Assembly: GCA_033762735.1 (NCBI GenBank)
Contig: JANRLJ010000007.1
Span: 15,876-79,875, forward strand
Length of the DNA: 64,000 nucleotides
Reading direction: 5' to 3'
DNA from: JANRLJ01 sp033762735
GTDB taxonomy: Bacteria > Chloroflexota > Anaerolineae > Aggregatilineales > Phototrophicaceae
Part shown: piece after piece, positions 39,545 to 48,056 of the stretch
Numbering within the stretch: position 1 is the first letter of the stretch
Layout: each line of letters opens with the position of its first letter
Made by a program: the position numbers and the translations under genes
Notes under the pieces: model-generated
Seen by the model: the letters and a program-made list of their open reading frames with translations, nothing else
Told to the model about the DNA's origin: nothing
The model's database searches: none

Positions 39545-42010
39545 CTATCGCACGGTGAACGTTCGCAGCGGGATAAAATCACCCGAAGGCGTGTCATCCA
39601 GGGCAGCAGGCAGGCGCACCCCGTCTACAAAGCCATACATGGCAACTCCTACGACATAATCCCCCGGCGGCATCGTTTCAGGCAATGGAAAGCGGTAGGT
39701 ATCCGCAATCACGACACCGGGCTGCCACTGGGTGGTGGGAAGCTGCCAGTTACGCGGCTCGGCGTCCTGCTGTCCCCACAATGGATTGTTCGTCGCGGGA
39801 TTAAACTGTTCGCCCAGCACAGAGACCGAGACTTTATAGCGGTCGGGGATGACGGCCTCTGCCCGCCAGTAGAACGTTACGGTCAGTTCATCGCTCGGCG
39901 CTGGATTTTCTGGCGTGAGGTCATATCCCAGCAGCGTGATCGACTCGCCGAAACGCGCTTCCAGTGGATGCTCGATCTGTGCGGTGCTGGCAGTTTGTAC
40001 GGAGGCAGGATGCACCAGCCAGAATTCACCAAGCACTGTTTCTGGTGCATCCGTGAGAATAATGTGATATATGCCCTCCGGCAGATCAGGCGTCAGCGGC
40101 AGGTTGATCGACTGACGCAGAGGGGCGATACTGCCGGCGACAGGGTACGTCCAGTCGCGGGTAATCGTCCCATTTTCCAGCCGAATGGCGATGGCTGCAT
40201 CGGGGGGCGGCTGCGGCCATGTCAGCGCGAGGATGGCATCATCCCCAACCGGATATTCATCCAAAGGAAGTTCTGCCTCCAGCGTTTCGACCTGCTGCGG
40301 CTTGATAACGGTATGGGCCATCTGCGCCCTCGCTTCGGTCCTTGCATACAGCGTGAGCGTGTTGTCATTGAACGTCCAGTTTGTGACGTCCGCCGCCCGC
40401 TCATTCAGCCATGCTTCGATCATGCCGCCGGGGTCATTATCCAGCGCTTGCGGCGTTTTGATGAGCCACACGCCCTCTGCATTTGCCCACAGCGGTTCCA
40501 GCAGATAAGCCGCGTAGCTGGAGTCAATCGGCTGGTCTTTAGGGATGTTGACCCAGGCATCTCTATAATGTGCGTTGAGCGCCGTCCAGAAATGGTCATT
40601 GTGCAGCACGACAGAATCTTGCGGCTGGCGATGTGCCGTGAGCGTATTTGCCAGCGACACGAACTCATCCCGCAGGATGCGGTCATCGTAGGCGGTGGTT
40701 GTTCCCGTGAGTGAGGCGGCGAAAATGAGTATGAATGCGCCGACAGCCGCGAATCGCATCAGGTGTACAGGAGTCTGCCGGAAGCGGCTCGTCCAGAACT
40801 GTGCCACACCCCAGGCCAGCAGCACGTAAAAGCTGGCCGAGAGCATCATCAGGTAGCGCACCGCCAGCGGTCGCCCCAGGTTGTGGATGGGCAGCGTCAG
40901 CACGAACACGACCAGAATCGGTGTGAGCGTCCCGGCCAGCAGCAGCACGAGATGTGCCCATGCCGCTGTTTTACCTGTACGGTTTCGCGCAAAAATTATC
41001 CCAATCCCGACGAGAAGCATCACCACAACTGCGATGACCAGCGGCACTACGCGCCCCCAATCCGCCGGGATGCCCGTCACCAGCGTGACGAAATAGACCT
41101 GTAGGAAGAACAGAAATGCGGTGTCCTGTTCGGCGTTCCAGCCGTGCATCCGCGCAACCGCATATAATGCCCAGGGTAGGAACAGCGCGGCGGCAGTCAG
41201 TTGCAGCGCTGCCCAACGCACAAAGAAGCGGCGGGAGAAACCCTGCCGCGCCCACACGATCAGGAAAGCGAGGTTGGTCGCCAGCGGGAGCATGACCGTC
41301 AGATAGAAGCTGTAGAGCGCACCTGCCGTGCACAGGACGTAGACGATAGATGCCGTGCGAATGATCCCTGGTATCTGTCCCTCAGGCAGCGGCGCGAGTG
41401 TGTTACCAGATTTTCCCCCTCGATCTGAGCGCGAAGAGAACGGAGGGTTCGTCAATGCTGTCAGCGTGGACCCATTAGGAATACTTCCCCCTCTACCTGA
41501 GGGAGAGGGGGATTGAGGGGGTGAGGGCGAAATATATTGCCGGAAAATCACTGCCGTCGCCCATAATGCCCCTGTGCAGAACAAAGCGGAGAGGCTGTGC
41601 ATTCGCGCAAGCTGGCTGATGTCGAGGTGGGCACGGGCAAGCGCCAGCAGCAGCGCCGCGATCAGACCGACTCGATAACCGCCGATGCTGCGACCGAAGC
41701 CAAAGGCTGCCGCGACCCCTAACACACCAAACAACAACGACGGATAGCGCAGCACAAATTCAGAGAAATCGCCCTGAGCAGCCGTAATCATGCCGCGCAG
41801 CGAGAGGTAATAGAGCGGCGGATGCACATCGCGGGCGGTGGTTTCCAGCATCTCGCCCAGGGGCAGGCGCACCAGCCAGTTGCTATACCCTTCGTCCCAG
41901 TTGATGTTAAGGTCGCCCAGCCGATGCGCACGCAGCCAGAACGCCAGCACGAGAATGGCGAGAAGAGGAAACAGGCGCAGCAGACGAGCAGGCATAGGTG
42001 AGTCGATCAT
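39545..42010 (-). CDS. GT39/ArnT-like membrane glycosyltransferase with inserted repeat-encoded segment
   Basis: Protein of 821 aa. The N-terminal half has about twelve membrane helices. It shows the lipid-linked-sugar signature of GT39/GT83 enzymes: NINWDEGYSNWLVRLPLGEM in the first extracytoplasmic loop and DVHPPLYYLSLRGM soon after. The C-terminal 350 residues are extracytoplasmic and beta-rich. The likely job is transfer of a sugar from a polyprenyl phosphate to a surface polymer. Residues about 160-220 contain a Pro/Ser/Gly-rich insert encoded by a family B repeat read in frame (41485-41529). The start is ATG 42010 or 41995; earlier starts would overlap the terminator at 42018-42053. Confidence 0.82.
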   Translation of the reverse strand: MIDSPMPARLLRLFPLLAILVLAFWLRAHRLGDLNINWDEGYSNWLVRLPLGEMLETTARDVHPPLYYLSLRGMITAAQGDFSEFVLRYPSLLFGVLGVAAAFGFGRSIGGYRVGLIAALLLALARAHLDISQLARMHSLSALFCTGALWATAVIFRQYISPSPPQSPSPSGRGGSIPNGSTLTALTNPPFSSRSDRGGKSGNTLAPLPEGQIPGIIRTASIVYVLCTAGALYSFYLTVMLPLATNLAFLIVWARQGFSRRFFVRWAALQLTAAALFLPWALYAVARMHGWNAEQDTAFLFFLQVYFVTLVTGIPADWGRVVPLVIAVVVMLLVGIGIIFARNRTGKTAAWAHLVLLLAGTLTPILVVFVLTLPIHNLGRPLAVRYLMMLSASFYVLLAWGVAQFWTSRFRQTPVHLMRFAAVGAFILIFAASLTGTTTAYDDRILRDEFVSLANTLTAHRQPQDSVVLHNDHFWTALNAHYRDAWVNIPKDQPIDSSYAAYLLEPLWANAEGVWLIKTPQALDNDPGGMIEAWLNERAADVTNWTFNDNTLTLYARTEARAQMAHTVIKPQQVETLEAELPLDEYPVGDDAILALTWPQPPPDAAIAIRLENGTITRDWTYPVAGSIAPLRQSINLPLTPDLPEGIYHIILTDAPETVLGEFWLVHPASVQTASTAQIEHPLEARFGESITLLGYDLTPENPAPSDELTVTFYWRAEAVIPDRYKVSVSVLGEQFNPATNNPLWGQQDAEPRNWQLPTTQWQPGVVIADTYRFPLPETMPPGDYVVGVAMYGFVDGVRLPAALDDTPSGDFIPLRTFTVR
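41485..41529. repeat. Family B repeat copy 3, inside a coding region
   Basis: TTCCCCCTCTACCTGAGGGA then GAGGGGGATTGAGGGGGTGA, the reverse complement of the intergenic copies at 33938 and 39347. It is read in frame by the GT39-like gene as SPSPPQSPSPSGRGGSIPN, in a loop between membrane helices. Confidence 0.75.
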
Positions 42011-42017
42011 TTGGGGC

Positions 42018-42053
42018 GGAAACGAAACGAGGGCATGATAATCCATGCCCTCG
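42018..42053 (-). terminator. Terminator of the propeller-like gene
   Basis: On the minus strand, perfect 10-bp stem CGAGGGCATG / CATGCCCTCG with a 6-nt loop, followed by TTTCGTTTCC. It lies 28 bp after the stop of the propeller-like gene. Confidence 0.65.
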
Positions 42054-42080
42054 CGTGACTTCAAGGGATAGCGCCTCGTC

Positions 42081-43250
42081 TTACGCTTCCGGGATGATCC
42101 ACTTGACCGGCCCCCAGGCCAGTTCGGTGACGAAATCATTGCCGTCAATGTCCGGCACAAGCGAAAGGATGCCTTCACGCCAGATATAGACCGGCGCATC
42201 CATCAGCCCCGTTTCAGCGTCCATAAACTGGAAGGCGGCGGCGCGTCCATCCGGCGACAGCGCGGCGCGTCCGAACACGCGGCCACTCGGCATGGGAAGC
42301 TCAAGCGGAGTGCCATCCGCTTCCAGAATATCATATCCCCGGCTGGCGACGGTTGTATCTGCTCCATGATGGATTTGCAGCGATGTATCCAGGGTTATAG
42401 CACTGACAGCGATGGGTTCCGCAGGTGCAGGGATAAGCTCACCTGTCGTCAGATCGAGCAGGTCCCATTCCTGGGTGTTGTAGCGGATGGCGATGTATTC
42501 GGTGTCGTTGTAGGTGACAAGCTGTTCCTCAACAATTACCCGTTCCGCGTCGGCGGGGAGCAGAATATCCATCATCGGGTTTCCCTGCGAGTCGTACAGC
42601 AGATAGCCGTTGACCATCTCGCCCGACACCGGATCAAGCTGTGTGTTGAACAGCACAATTCCCGTGGTTCCCCACACGCCGTTCATCGGCGCAGGGGCGC
42701 CCACCTGAGGCGGCAAGCCGGACGCAGCAATCCAGGACTGGCTGCTGGCGACATCGTAGATAATGAGATTGAACTGGCTGAAGTCGGTTGTGCTGCGATA
42801 CTCCGTCCAGGCCATCTGACTGCCGCTGGGCGACCAGAACGGGCTGGAGCGATACAGGACGTTATCGGGGACGCCGGGTGTGAAAAAGGATGCTCCAGTC
42901 GGCTGGGGGCCGGGGCGGATTCCGTCCCCTGTCAGCGGGTCGATAATCCAGATGTTGCCGGGCAGTCGTCCGCCACCAAAACCGCCTTCCCGCTCTATCG
43001 CCTCCACCGTGACCTGCGCCAGGGAGTGATAGGCAATCTGTGTCGCGTCGGGCGAAACGCGGATTTCTTCGTTAAACCCCCACTGTGTAATCTGCGTCAG
43101 GCTGTCGCTGAGGCCGTCCCACGTCCACAGATCGCCATTTTTGACGATCACCAGGGGCGCGTCGGGGTTTTGTGCAGCGGTTGTTCCGCCCAGCATCAGG
43201 GCGAGGATGAGCAGCGTGAGAAGGGATAAGGCCTGTCTGAACTTGTACAT
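42081..43250 (-). CDS. Secreted TolB/WD40-like beta-propeller protein, function unknown
   Basis: Protein of 389 aa. Residues 1-25 form a signal peptide (KFRQALSLLTLLILALMLGG). The mature part has the repeating strand pattern of a TolB- or WD-like propeller: PLVIVKNGDLWTWDGLSDSL, EEIRVSPDATQIAYHSL, SPFWSPSGSQMAWTEYRS, RAALSPDGRAAAFQF and DFVTELAWGPVKW, with several SPDG/SPSG turns. AAGGA seven nt before ATG 43250 fixes the start. It ends just before a terminator, so the downstream GT39-like gene has its own unit. Function is unknown. Confidence 0.78.
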   Translation of the reverse strand: MYKFRQALSLLTLLILALMLGGTTAAQNPDAPLVIVKNGDLWTWDGLSDSLTQITQWGFNEEIRVSPDATQIAYHSLAQVTVEAIEREGGFGGGRLPGNIWIIDPLTGDGIRPGPQPTGASFFTPGVPDNVLYRSSPFWSPSGSQMAWTEYRSTTDFSQFNLIIYDVASSQSWIAASGLPPQVGAPAPMNGVWGTTGIVLFNTQLDPVSGEMVNGYLLYDSQGNPMMDILLPADAERVIVEEQLVTYNDTEYIAIRYNTQEWDLLDLTTGELIPAPAEPIAVSAITLDTSLQIHHGADTTVASRGYDILEADGTPLELPMPSGRVFGRAALSPDGRAAAFQFMDAETGLMDAPVYIWREGILSLVPDIDGNDFVTELAWGPVKWIIPEA

Positions 43251-43360
43251 GGGTGTTTCCTTATGATCTGAATCGAATTGGATCTCATTCAGCCTAAAGG
43301 AACACCCGTCGTGGAACATCCGCCAAAAGCCGGGCGTGGCTTCCGCCCTGTGAGCGATTC

Positions 43361-43395
43361 TCAGTACCGAGTGGTGAGTACGGAGTAGCGAGTGA
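43361..43395. repeat. Dispersed repeat, GTACTGAGTA...GTAGCGAGT family, copy 2
   Basis: TCAGTACCGAGTGGTGAGTA followed by CGGAGTAGCGAGTGAAG. It shares its wording with 3146-3170 and, inverted, with 43563-43592; the last two flank the family A copy 6. Confidence 0.5.
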
Positions 43396-43500
43396 AGCAC
43401 CGGAGAGTCTGTAGTTTTTCACTTGAAGAATCTGTAGAGTGTTTGCGAGAGTCGCTGAAACGACACTGCTTTTACTCCAACTTATTCCAAAAACGGTCAA

Positions 43501-43527
43501 TGTACGGGCGACGCGCGTCGCCCCTAC
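43501..43527. repeat. Palindromic intergenic element, family A copy 6
   Basis: GGGCGACGCGCGTCGCCC core (perfect 18-bp palindrome) with TGTAC before and CTAC after. Its right flank GAATTTTGAAATAGC is also found after copy 3. Confidence 0.78.
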
Positions 43528-43562
43528 CGCTAATGTGAATTTTGAAATAGCTTCTCGTTACT

Positions 43563-43592
43563 TTCGACTCACTACTCGGTACTCCTCACTGA
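43563..43592. repeat. Dispersed repeat, GTACTGAGTA family, inverted copy
   Basis: CGACTCACTACTCGGTACTC, the reverse complement of the wording at 43361. It overlaps the last codons of the ATP-grasp gene by a few bases. The gap 43251-43585 holds only these repeats. Confidence 0.45.
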
Positions 43593-45028
43593 TTCAGCAC
43601 CCACGTATCCTTGCTGCCGCCCCCCTGAGAGGAATTTACCACCAGTGACCCGCGCCGTAAGGCCACGCGCGTCAGGCCGCCGGGCACAATCGTGATTTTG
43701 TCGCCGTAGAGGATGTAAGGCCTCAGATCAATGTGGCGGGCTTCCACCTGTCCATCGATGAAACATGGCGCACGCGAAAGCTGAATCGTCGGCTGTGCGA
43801 TGTAATTGCGCGGATTGGCCTTAATCAGGTCGTGGAACTTTTCGCGCTCGGCGGCGGTGCTGTGCGGACCGACCAGCATCCCATACCCACCCGATTCACC
43901 CACAGCCTTCACCACCAGCGTGTCGAGATTTGCCAGCACATGCCTGCGCTCATTCTCGATACCGCACAGATAGGTTTCCACATTGGGCAGAATTGCATCC
44001 TCGCCCAGATAGTAACGGATAATCTGTGGCACGTAGGCATAAACCGCCTTGTCATCGGCCACCCCTGTGCCGACCGCGTTCGCCAGGGTGACGTTCCTTG
44101 CCCGATAGGCATTAAAGAGGCCAGCAACGCCGAGGGTGCTGTCCTTGCGGAAGGAAAGCGGGTCGATGAAATCGTCGTCGATGCGGCGGTAGATCACATC
44201 CACCCGGCGCAGCCCGCCGGTGGTGCGCATATAGACGATGTTGTTATGCACCAGTAAGTCACGCCCTTCCACCAGTTCGATCCCCATCTGGCGAGCGAGG
44301 AAGGTGTGCTCGAAATAGGCAGAGTTGTAGATACCGGGGGTGAGCAGTACGATGGTCGGGTCGGGTTGCCCGCCGGGGGCGAGGGAACGCAGAGTCGAGA
44401 GAAGCGCCTGCCCGTAATGGTCGATGGGGCGGACGCCGTAATTGACGAACATGCGAGGGAAGACGTTGCGCATCACCTGCCGATTCGCCAGCATATAGCT
44501 GACGCCGCTGGGAACGCGCAGGTTATCCTCCAGCACGGCGAACTGTCCGTCCGGCTGACGGATGAGGTCGGTGCCCACTACTGAGATATAAACGTCCCGC
44601 GCCACGCGCAGTCCACGCATCTCCCGGCGGTAATGCTGGCAGGTATAAATCAGTTCGCGCGGAACCACACCATCCTTGAGAATTTTGCCGTCGTGATACA
44701 GATCACCCAGGAACAGGTTGAGGGCGGTGATGCGCTGGGTCAGGCCGCGTTCGATGGTCGCCCACTCGTCAGCCGTGATGATACGCGGCAGCAGATCATA
44801 GGGGAAAATGCGCTCGGTGCCTTCTTCCCGCCCATACACGGTGAAGGTGATGCCCTGATGCAGAAACGAGGTGTCCGCAGCGCTCTGGCGGCGCTGGAGT
44901 TCATCAGGTGGCAGTTCGCCCAGGCGCTCATGCAGGGCGGCGTAATGGGCGCGGGGAGTGCCTTCTGGCGTGAACATCTCATCGTAGGCGGTATCCAGCG
45001 AGTAGTGGGGGAATAAAGTCGTGGTCAT
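43586..45028 (-). CDS. Circularly permuted ATP-grasp type 2 protein
   Basis: Protein of 480 aa with the marks of the circularly permuted ATP-grasp (DUF404/DUF407) family: FTVYGREEGTERIFPYDLLPRII, ALNLFLGDLYHDGKIL, VVGTDLIRQPDGQFAVLEDN, RVPSGVSYMLANRQVM and YGDKITIVPGGLTRVALRRG. ATP-grasp enzymes join a carboxylate to an amine through an acyl phosphate. This family travels with alpha-E and transglutaminase proteins, both encoded on the same strand within 9 kb. The product is unknown. ATG 45028 starts the conserved part. Confidence 0.92.
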   Translation of the reverse strand: MTTTLFPHYSLDTAYDEMFTPEGTPRAHYAALHERLGELPPDELQRRQSAADTSFLHQGITFTVYGREEGTERIFPYDLLPRIITADEWATIERGLTQRITALNLFLGDLYHDGKILKDGVVPRELIYTCQHYRREMRGLRVARDVYISVVGTDLIRQPDGQFAVLEDNLRVPSGVSYMLANRQVMRNVFPRMFVNYGVRPIDHYGQALLSTLRSLAPGGQPDPTIVLLTPGIYNSAYFEHTFLARQMGIELVEGRDLLVHNNIVYMRTTGGLRRVDVIYRRIDDDFIDPLSFRKDSTLGVAGLFNAYRARNVTLANAVGTGVADDKAVYAYVPQIIRYYLGEDAILPNVETYLCGIENERRHVLANLDTLVVKAVGESGGYGMLVGPHSTAAEREKFHDLIKANPRNYIAQPTIQLSRAPCFIDGQVEARHIDLRPYILYGDKITIVPGGLTRVALRRGSLVVNSSQGGGSKDTWVLNQ

Positions 45029-45353
45029 GGAGAGTTCCGGCCAGTTAGGTGCGATTGTGGCGAACATCTTACAAACGGGGAGACCGCCTGTCAAATTTCG
45101 TTCTCCGTTGAGATGCGCACAAAACACACAAGTTAATCTGTTTGCGTAAATAAAATACTTACGCAGATTAAGTTAGCTTGAAATTTGTGAAAATTGCTGT
45201 CCTGTAAGCCAAAAAGTAGACACCTTAAGCGTAAAACACTTCTTTGCTTTGTGCTCCCCAGCTTTGAGGGGATGACATTTTATACAAGATTTGCGTATGA
45301 TGTTGCGTATCTGGTTGGTTTGGCATACCATCAGCATGGATCGGGAGCACACA
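45029..45353. other. Divergent intergenic region
   Basis: 325 bp between the divergent ATP-grasp gene and the gene at 45354. It is A+T-richer than its surroundings and must contain both promoters. No clear -35/-10 pair, repeat or small gene could be supported. Confidence 0.5.
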
Positions 45354-45632
45354 ATGGGAGATCGCATGTTCATTGCACCGGGCTATTCAGAGGATGAAGA
45401 CGGTAGTAAGTGGCGCTATTCCAATCTGCGTATGGTGGAGGCAATCGTCTGCACGGCGGAAGACCTCGGCCTTTCAGGACTTGACTTGATGAAGGAAGCA
45501 GGCATTGACCAGACCGTGCGCAATACGAAGGCCACTTACAGTGGGCCGGCGGTGGACGATCTGCCCAACCTCAGCCATGAGATCAAGCAGCGCATCAAGC
45601 ATTATCTGAAGACGCTGCCCGGTCATGAATAG
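45354..45632 (+). CDS. Small protein of unknown function
   Basis: Protein of 92 aa, no signal peptide or membrane segment. The N-terminus is acidic (FIAPGYSEDEDGSKWRYS), followed by helices (MVEAIVCTAEDLGLSGLDLMKEAGI and LSHEIKQRIKHYLKTLPGHE). I do not recognise it. ATG 45354 is chosen because GGGAG lies six nt upstream. A strong terminator follows, so it is a single gene. Confidence 0.65.
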   Translation: MGDRMFIAPGYSEDEDGSKWRYSNLRMVEAIVCTAEDLGLSGLDLMKEAGIDQTVRNTKATYSGPAVDDLPNLSHEIKQRIKHYLKTLPGHE

Positions 45633-45650
45633 GCACTAACAGCATGTGAA

Positions 45651-45687
45651 CAGCAGGGTGACGATTGAAGTCACCCTGCTGCGTTTT
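45651..45687 (+). terminator. Terminator after the small unknown gene
   Basis: Perfect 12-bp stem CAGCAGGGTGAC / GTCACCCTGCTG with a 7-nt loop, followed by CGTTTTC. It lies 18 bp after the stop at 45632. Confidence 0.75.
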
Positions 45688-45820
45688 CAGCATTTCGACG
45701 GACAGCCTACACCATCCCTACGGGGTGGTTTGAAATCGGTTGGACATGGGAACTTATGCGCTGGAAATCGACTCAATAGGTTCAGATCATTCGTTCCTCA
45801 GTCGAAATGGAAAAACTCCC

Positions 45821-47002
45821 ATGTTCAAAAGGTTCAATGTCCTGATATTGGTATTGAGTGCCGTGATGGTTTGTAGTGCCATCTTCACCACTACACCCTC
45901 GATTTCTGCGCAGGGCAACTGTCCTCCCCTTTCAAACCTTCGCATCGGTTATACGGGCTTTGTCAGCATCGGTCTGCCAAATGTGCTGCGGTCACAGGCG
46001 GGCATGTCCAGCGCTCAGATTGGTACGCTGAATGGCGGGCAGTTGTTTACTGTGCTGGGCGGCCCGATCTGCGCCGACGGCTATAACTGGTGGCAGGTGG
46101 AAGCCGCCGCGCTGCACGGTGGCACCTATTCCGGCTGGACGGCGGACGGCACGTTCAGCGAGGACTGGCTGTTCCCCTGGCAGTGCGATCTGCTGTGGTC
46201 GCGGCTGATCCCCGGCTACGGGGCGCGGGTAACACCCGGACTGCCGAATACGCTGCGGGCGCTTCCCGGCGGTGGCGCAACATTGGGGAGTATCCCGGTA
46301 GGTGGGCAGATGGTTGTGGTCAGCGGGCCGGAGTGTATCGGCGGGCGTACCTGGTGGAACGTGAATTACAACGGTCAAACGGGCTGGACGGCAGAAGGCG
46401 AAGGCAGCACCTACTGGCTGGAACCGAGTCGCTACACCGTTCCACCCGTGACTCCTCCCCCGACGCCGCGTCCGGTGAGCTGCCTGCTGCCCACGCGCCT
46501 TTGGGCGGGCTATGCGGGGATTGTAACCCCTGGTGAACCAAATGTGCTGCGCGATCTGCCCGGTCGTAATGCCAGTGGCAGCCGTGTGCTTGGCAGCATC
46601 AACGGGGGGACGGTCTTCCGCGTGATTGAAGGCCCCGTATGCGCGGATGGCATCCACTGGTGGCGTGTCGCGGTCGGCAATCAGATGGGCTGGACGGCGG
46701 AAGGGGAAAACGGCATCTACTGGCTCGATCCGGTGGTGTGTGCCAATGGTCTGCGGTCGCAGCTTGTCCCTGGCATGACGACTTATGTCACGCCCGGTCT
46801 GCCACAGAACATCCGCAGTGCGCCGGATGTCAACAGCGGTCGGGTGCTGGCTTCCGCTGCGCCGGGTGAACGGATGCGCGTGCTGGCAAATTTCCGCTGT
46901 GATGCGGTCGGGCGGCTGTGGTGGCAGGTGCAGTATGGGCGATTGACGGGCTGGGTGGCCGAAGGTGAGAACGGCGTCTACTGGGTCGCGCCGCAGTTCT
47001 AA
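45821..47002 (+). CDS. Secreted protein of four SH3-like repeats
   Basis: Protein of 393 aa. Residues 1-30 form a signal peptide (KRFNVLILVLSAVMVCSAIF, then SISAQ). The mature chain is four tandem bacterial SH3-like modules of about 85 residues. Each has the pattern LRxxPG...G.L..G..F.V..GP.C.....WW.V...G..GW.AEGE...YWL. Clear examples are PNTLRALPGGGATLGSIP, PNVLRDLPGRNASGSRVLGS and PQNIRSAPDVNSGRVLAS. Each module has a conserved Cys pair. A Pro-rich linker separates modules 2 and 3. The likely role is binding cell-wall or surface polymers. No enzyme domain is attached. GGA lies 10 nt before ATG 45821. Confidence 0.83.
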   Translation: MFKRFNVLILVLSAVMVCSAIFTTTPSISAQGNCPPLSNLRIGYTGFVSIGLPNVLRSQAGMSSAQIGTLNGGQLFTVLGGPICADGYNWWQVEAAALHGGTYSGWTADGTFSEDWLFPWQCDLLWSRLIPGYGARVTPGLPNTLRALPGGGATLGSIPVGGQMVVVSGPECIGGRTWWNVNYNGQTGWTAEGEGSTYWLEPSRYTVPPVTPPPTPRPVSCLLPTRLWAGYAGIVTPGEPNVLRDLPGRNASGSRVLGSINGGTVFRVIEGPVCADGIHWWRVAVGNQMGWTAEGENGIYWLDPVVCANGLRSQLVPGMTTYVTPGLPQNIRSAPDVNSGRVLASAAPGERMRVLANFRCDAVGRLWWQVQYGRLTGWVAEGENGVYWVAPQF

Positions 47003-47018
47003 AGTGCAGGAATAAGCA

Positions 47019-47043
47019 GGGACATGGTGTGCCGTGTCCCTAC
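47019..47043. repeat. Palindromic intergenic element, family A copy 7 (GGACACGG variant)
   Basis: GGGACATGGTGTGCCGTGTC then CCTAC, an imperfect palindrome related to copies 2 and 8. It lies just after the SH3-repeat gene. Confidence 0.65.
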
Positions 47044-47110
47044 AAAACATTCTAGGTACAAATTTCCGCCACACCCCGACTGAACGCGCAAACTGGTGCG
47101 CCTGTCGCTC

Positions 47111-47119
47111 TGCTATAAT
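47111..47119 (+). promoter_or_regulatory. Extended -10 promoter of the AlkA-like gene, predicted leaderless
   Basis: TG-C-TATAAT ends only seven bases before the ATG at 47127, so transcription should begin at or next to the start codon. No Shine-Dalgarno sequence fits in between. A leaderless mRNA is therefore likely. Confidence 0.6.
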
Positions 47120-47126
47120 CAGGTGC

Positions 47127-48056
47127 ATGAAATACCAATTCATGCTGTATCCAAAACCCCCTTATGATCTTGCGCTGCTGCTGCAAGTGCTCACCCGCTA
47201 CCTGCATCCCATCACCGACCGGGTGTATCAGGGCGCATACTGGCGAGCGCTGTATATTGGCGATTCGCTGGTTTTAGCGCGAGTCGAATCGACAGGGACA
47301 CCCGATGCCCCTGCCCTCGACGTTTACACCACGCCCGCAGCGGTTGATCGACCCGTTTTAGAAGCGGCACTGACGCGCCTGCTTGGACTGGGTGACAACT
47401 TCAGCGCCTTTTTTCTCGCTGTGCAGGAAGAAGATGCCACCCTCTGGCCGCTGATTGAACCACTGCGTGGGTTACGCTGGCCGCGCACCCCGACCGTTTT
47501 TGAAGCGTTGATGGTGACGATTGTCGAGCAGCAGATCGCGTGGACGGCGGCACAGAAAGCGCTCCGCTGGCTGGTGGAGTGGGGCGGTAACTCTATCGAA
47601 ACCGATGAGCAGACCTTCTACGCTTTTCCCACGCCGAAGCAAATTGCCGCCGCGACCATCGAAACCTTCGTCCCGCTCAAGATTACGTTTAGGCGAATGC
47701 GGCTGATGATCGACATTGCGCAGCAGGTGACTTCCGGGAGACTCGATGTGGAGCGTCTGCGAGAGATGCCATCACACGAAGCCTATGCCGCGCTGACCAG
47801 CATCAAAGGCGTGGGACACTGGACGGCTTCATGGACGATGACGCGGGCGCTGGGTGCGGCGCATAACTATGTCGGCCACAACGATGTCGCGCTGCAAGCG
47901 GCGGTCAATCACTATTTTCATGGTGGGCAAGGGCGTAAATCCGGCGAACAGACGATTGAAACCTTTGCCCGCTACGGAGATTTCGCCGGGTTAGCCGCGC
48001 ACTATACCATTCTGCGCTGGGTGCTGGATCGCTATGAGGCGCGGTCAGAGGGCTGA
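47127..48056 (+). CDS. DNA-3-methyladenine glycosylase II-like (HhH-GPD)
   Basis: Protein of 309 aa, base-excision glycosylase of the AlkA/HhH-GPD type that removes alkylated bases. The HhH motif is LTSIKGVGHWTASWTM, followed by ALGAAHNYVGHNDVALQAAV, where the Asp is the catalytic candidate. FEALMVTIVEQQIAWTAAQKAL matches the family's helix before it. The first 100 residues match the AlkA N-terminal domain. The last 12 bases overlap the end of the convergent DUF4058 gene. Promoter and start codon almost touch, so leaderless expression is expected. Confidence 0.88.
   Translation: MKYQFMLYPKPPYDLALLLQVLTRYLHPITDRVYQGAYWRALYIGDSLVLARVESTGTPDAPALDVYTTPAAVDRPVLEAALTRLLGLGDNFSAFFLAVQEEDATLWPLIEPLRGLRWPRTPTVFEALMVTIVEQQIAWTAAQKALRWLVEWGGNSIETDEQTFYAFPTPKQIAAATIETFVPLKITFRRMRLMIDIAQQVTSGRLDVERLREMPSHEAYAALTSIKGVGHWTASWTMTRALGAAHNYVGHNDVALQAAVNHYFHGGQGRKSGEQTIETFARYGDFAGLAAHYTILRWVLDRYEARSEG

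Noticed and set aside
47034..47126. Longer start for the AlkA-like gene at 47034
   Set aside because: The extension would be translated from the family A palindrome tail and lies upstream of the -10 box; the family similarity begins at 47127.
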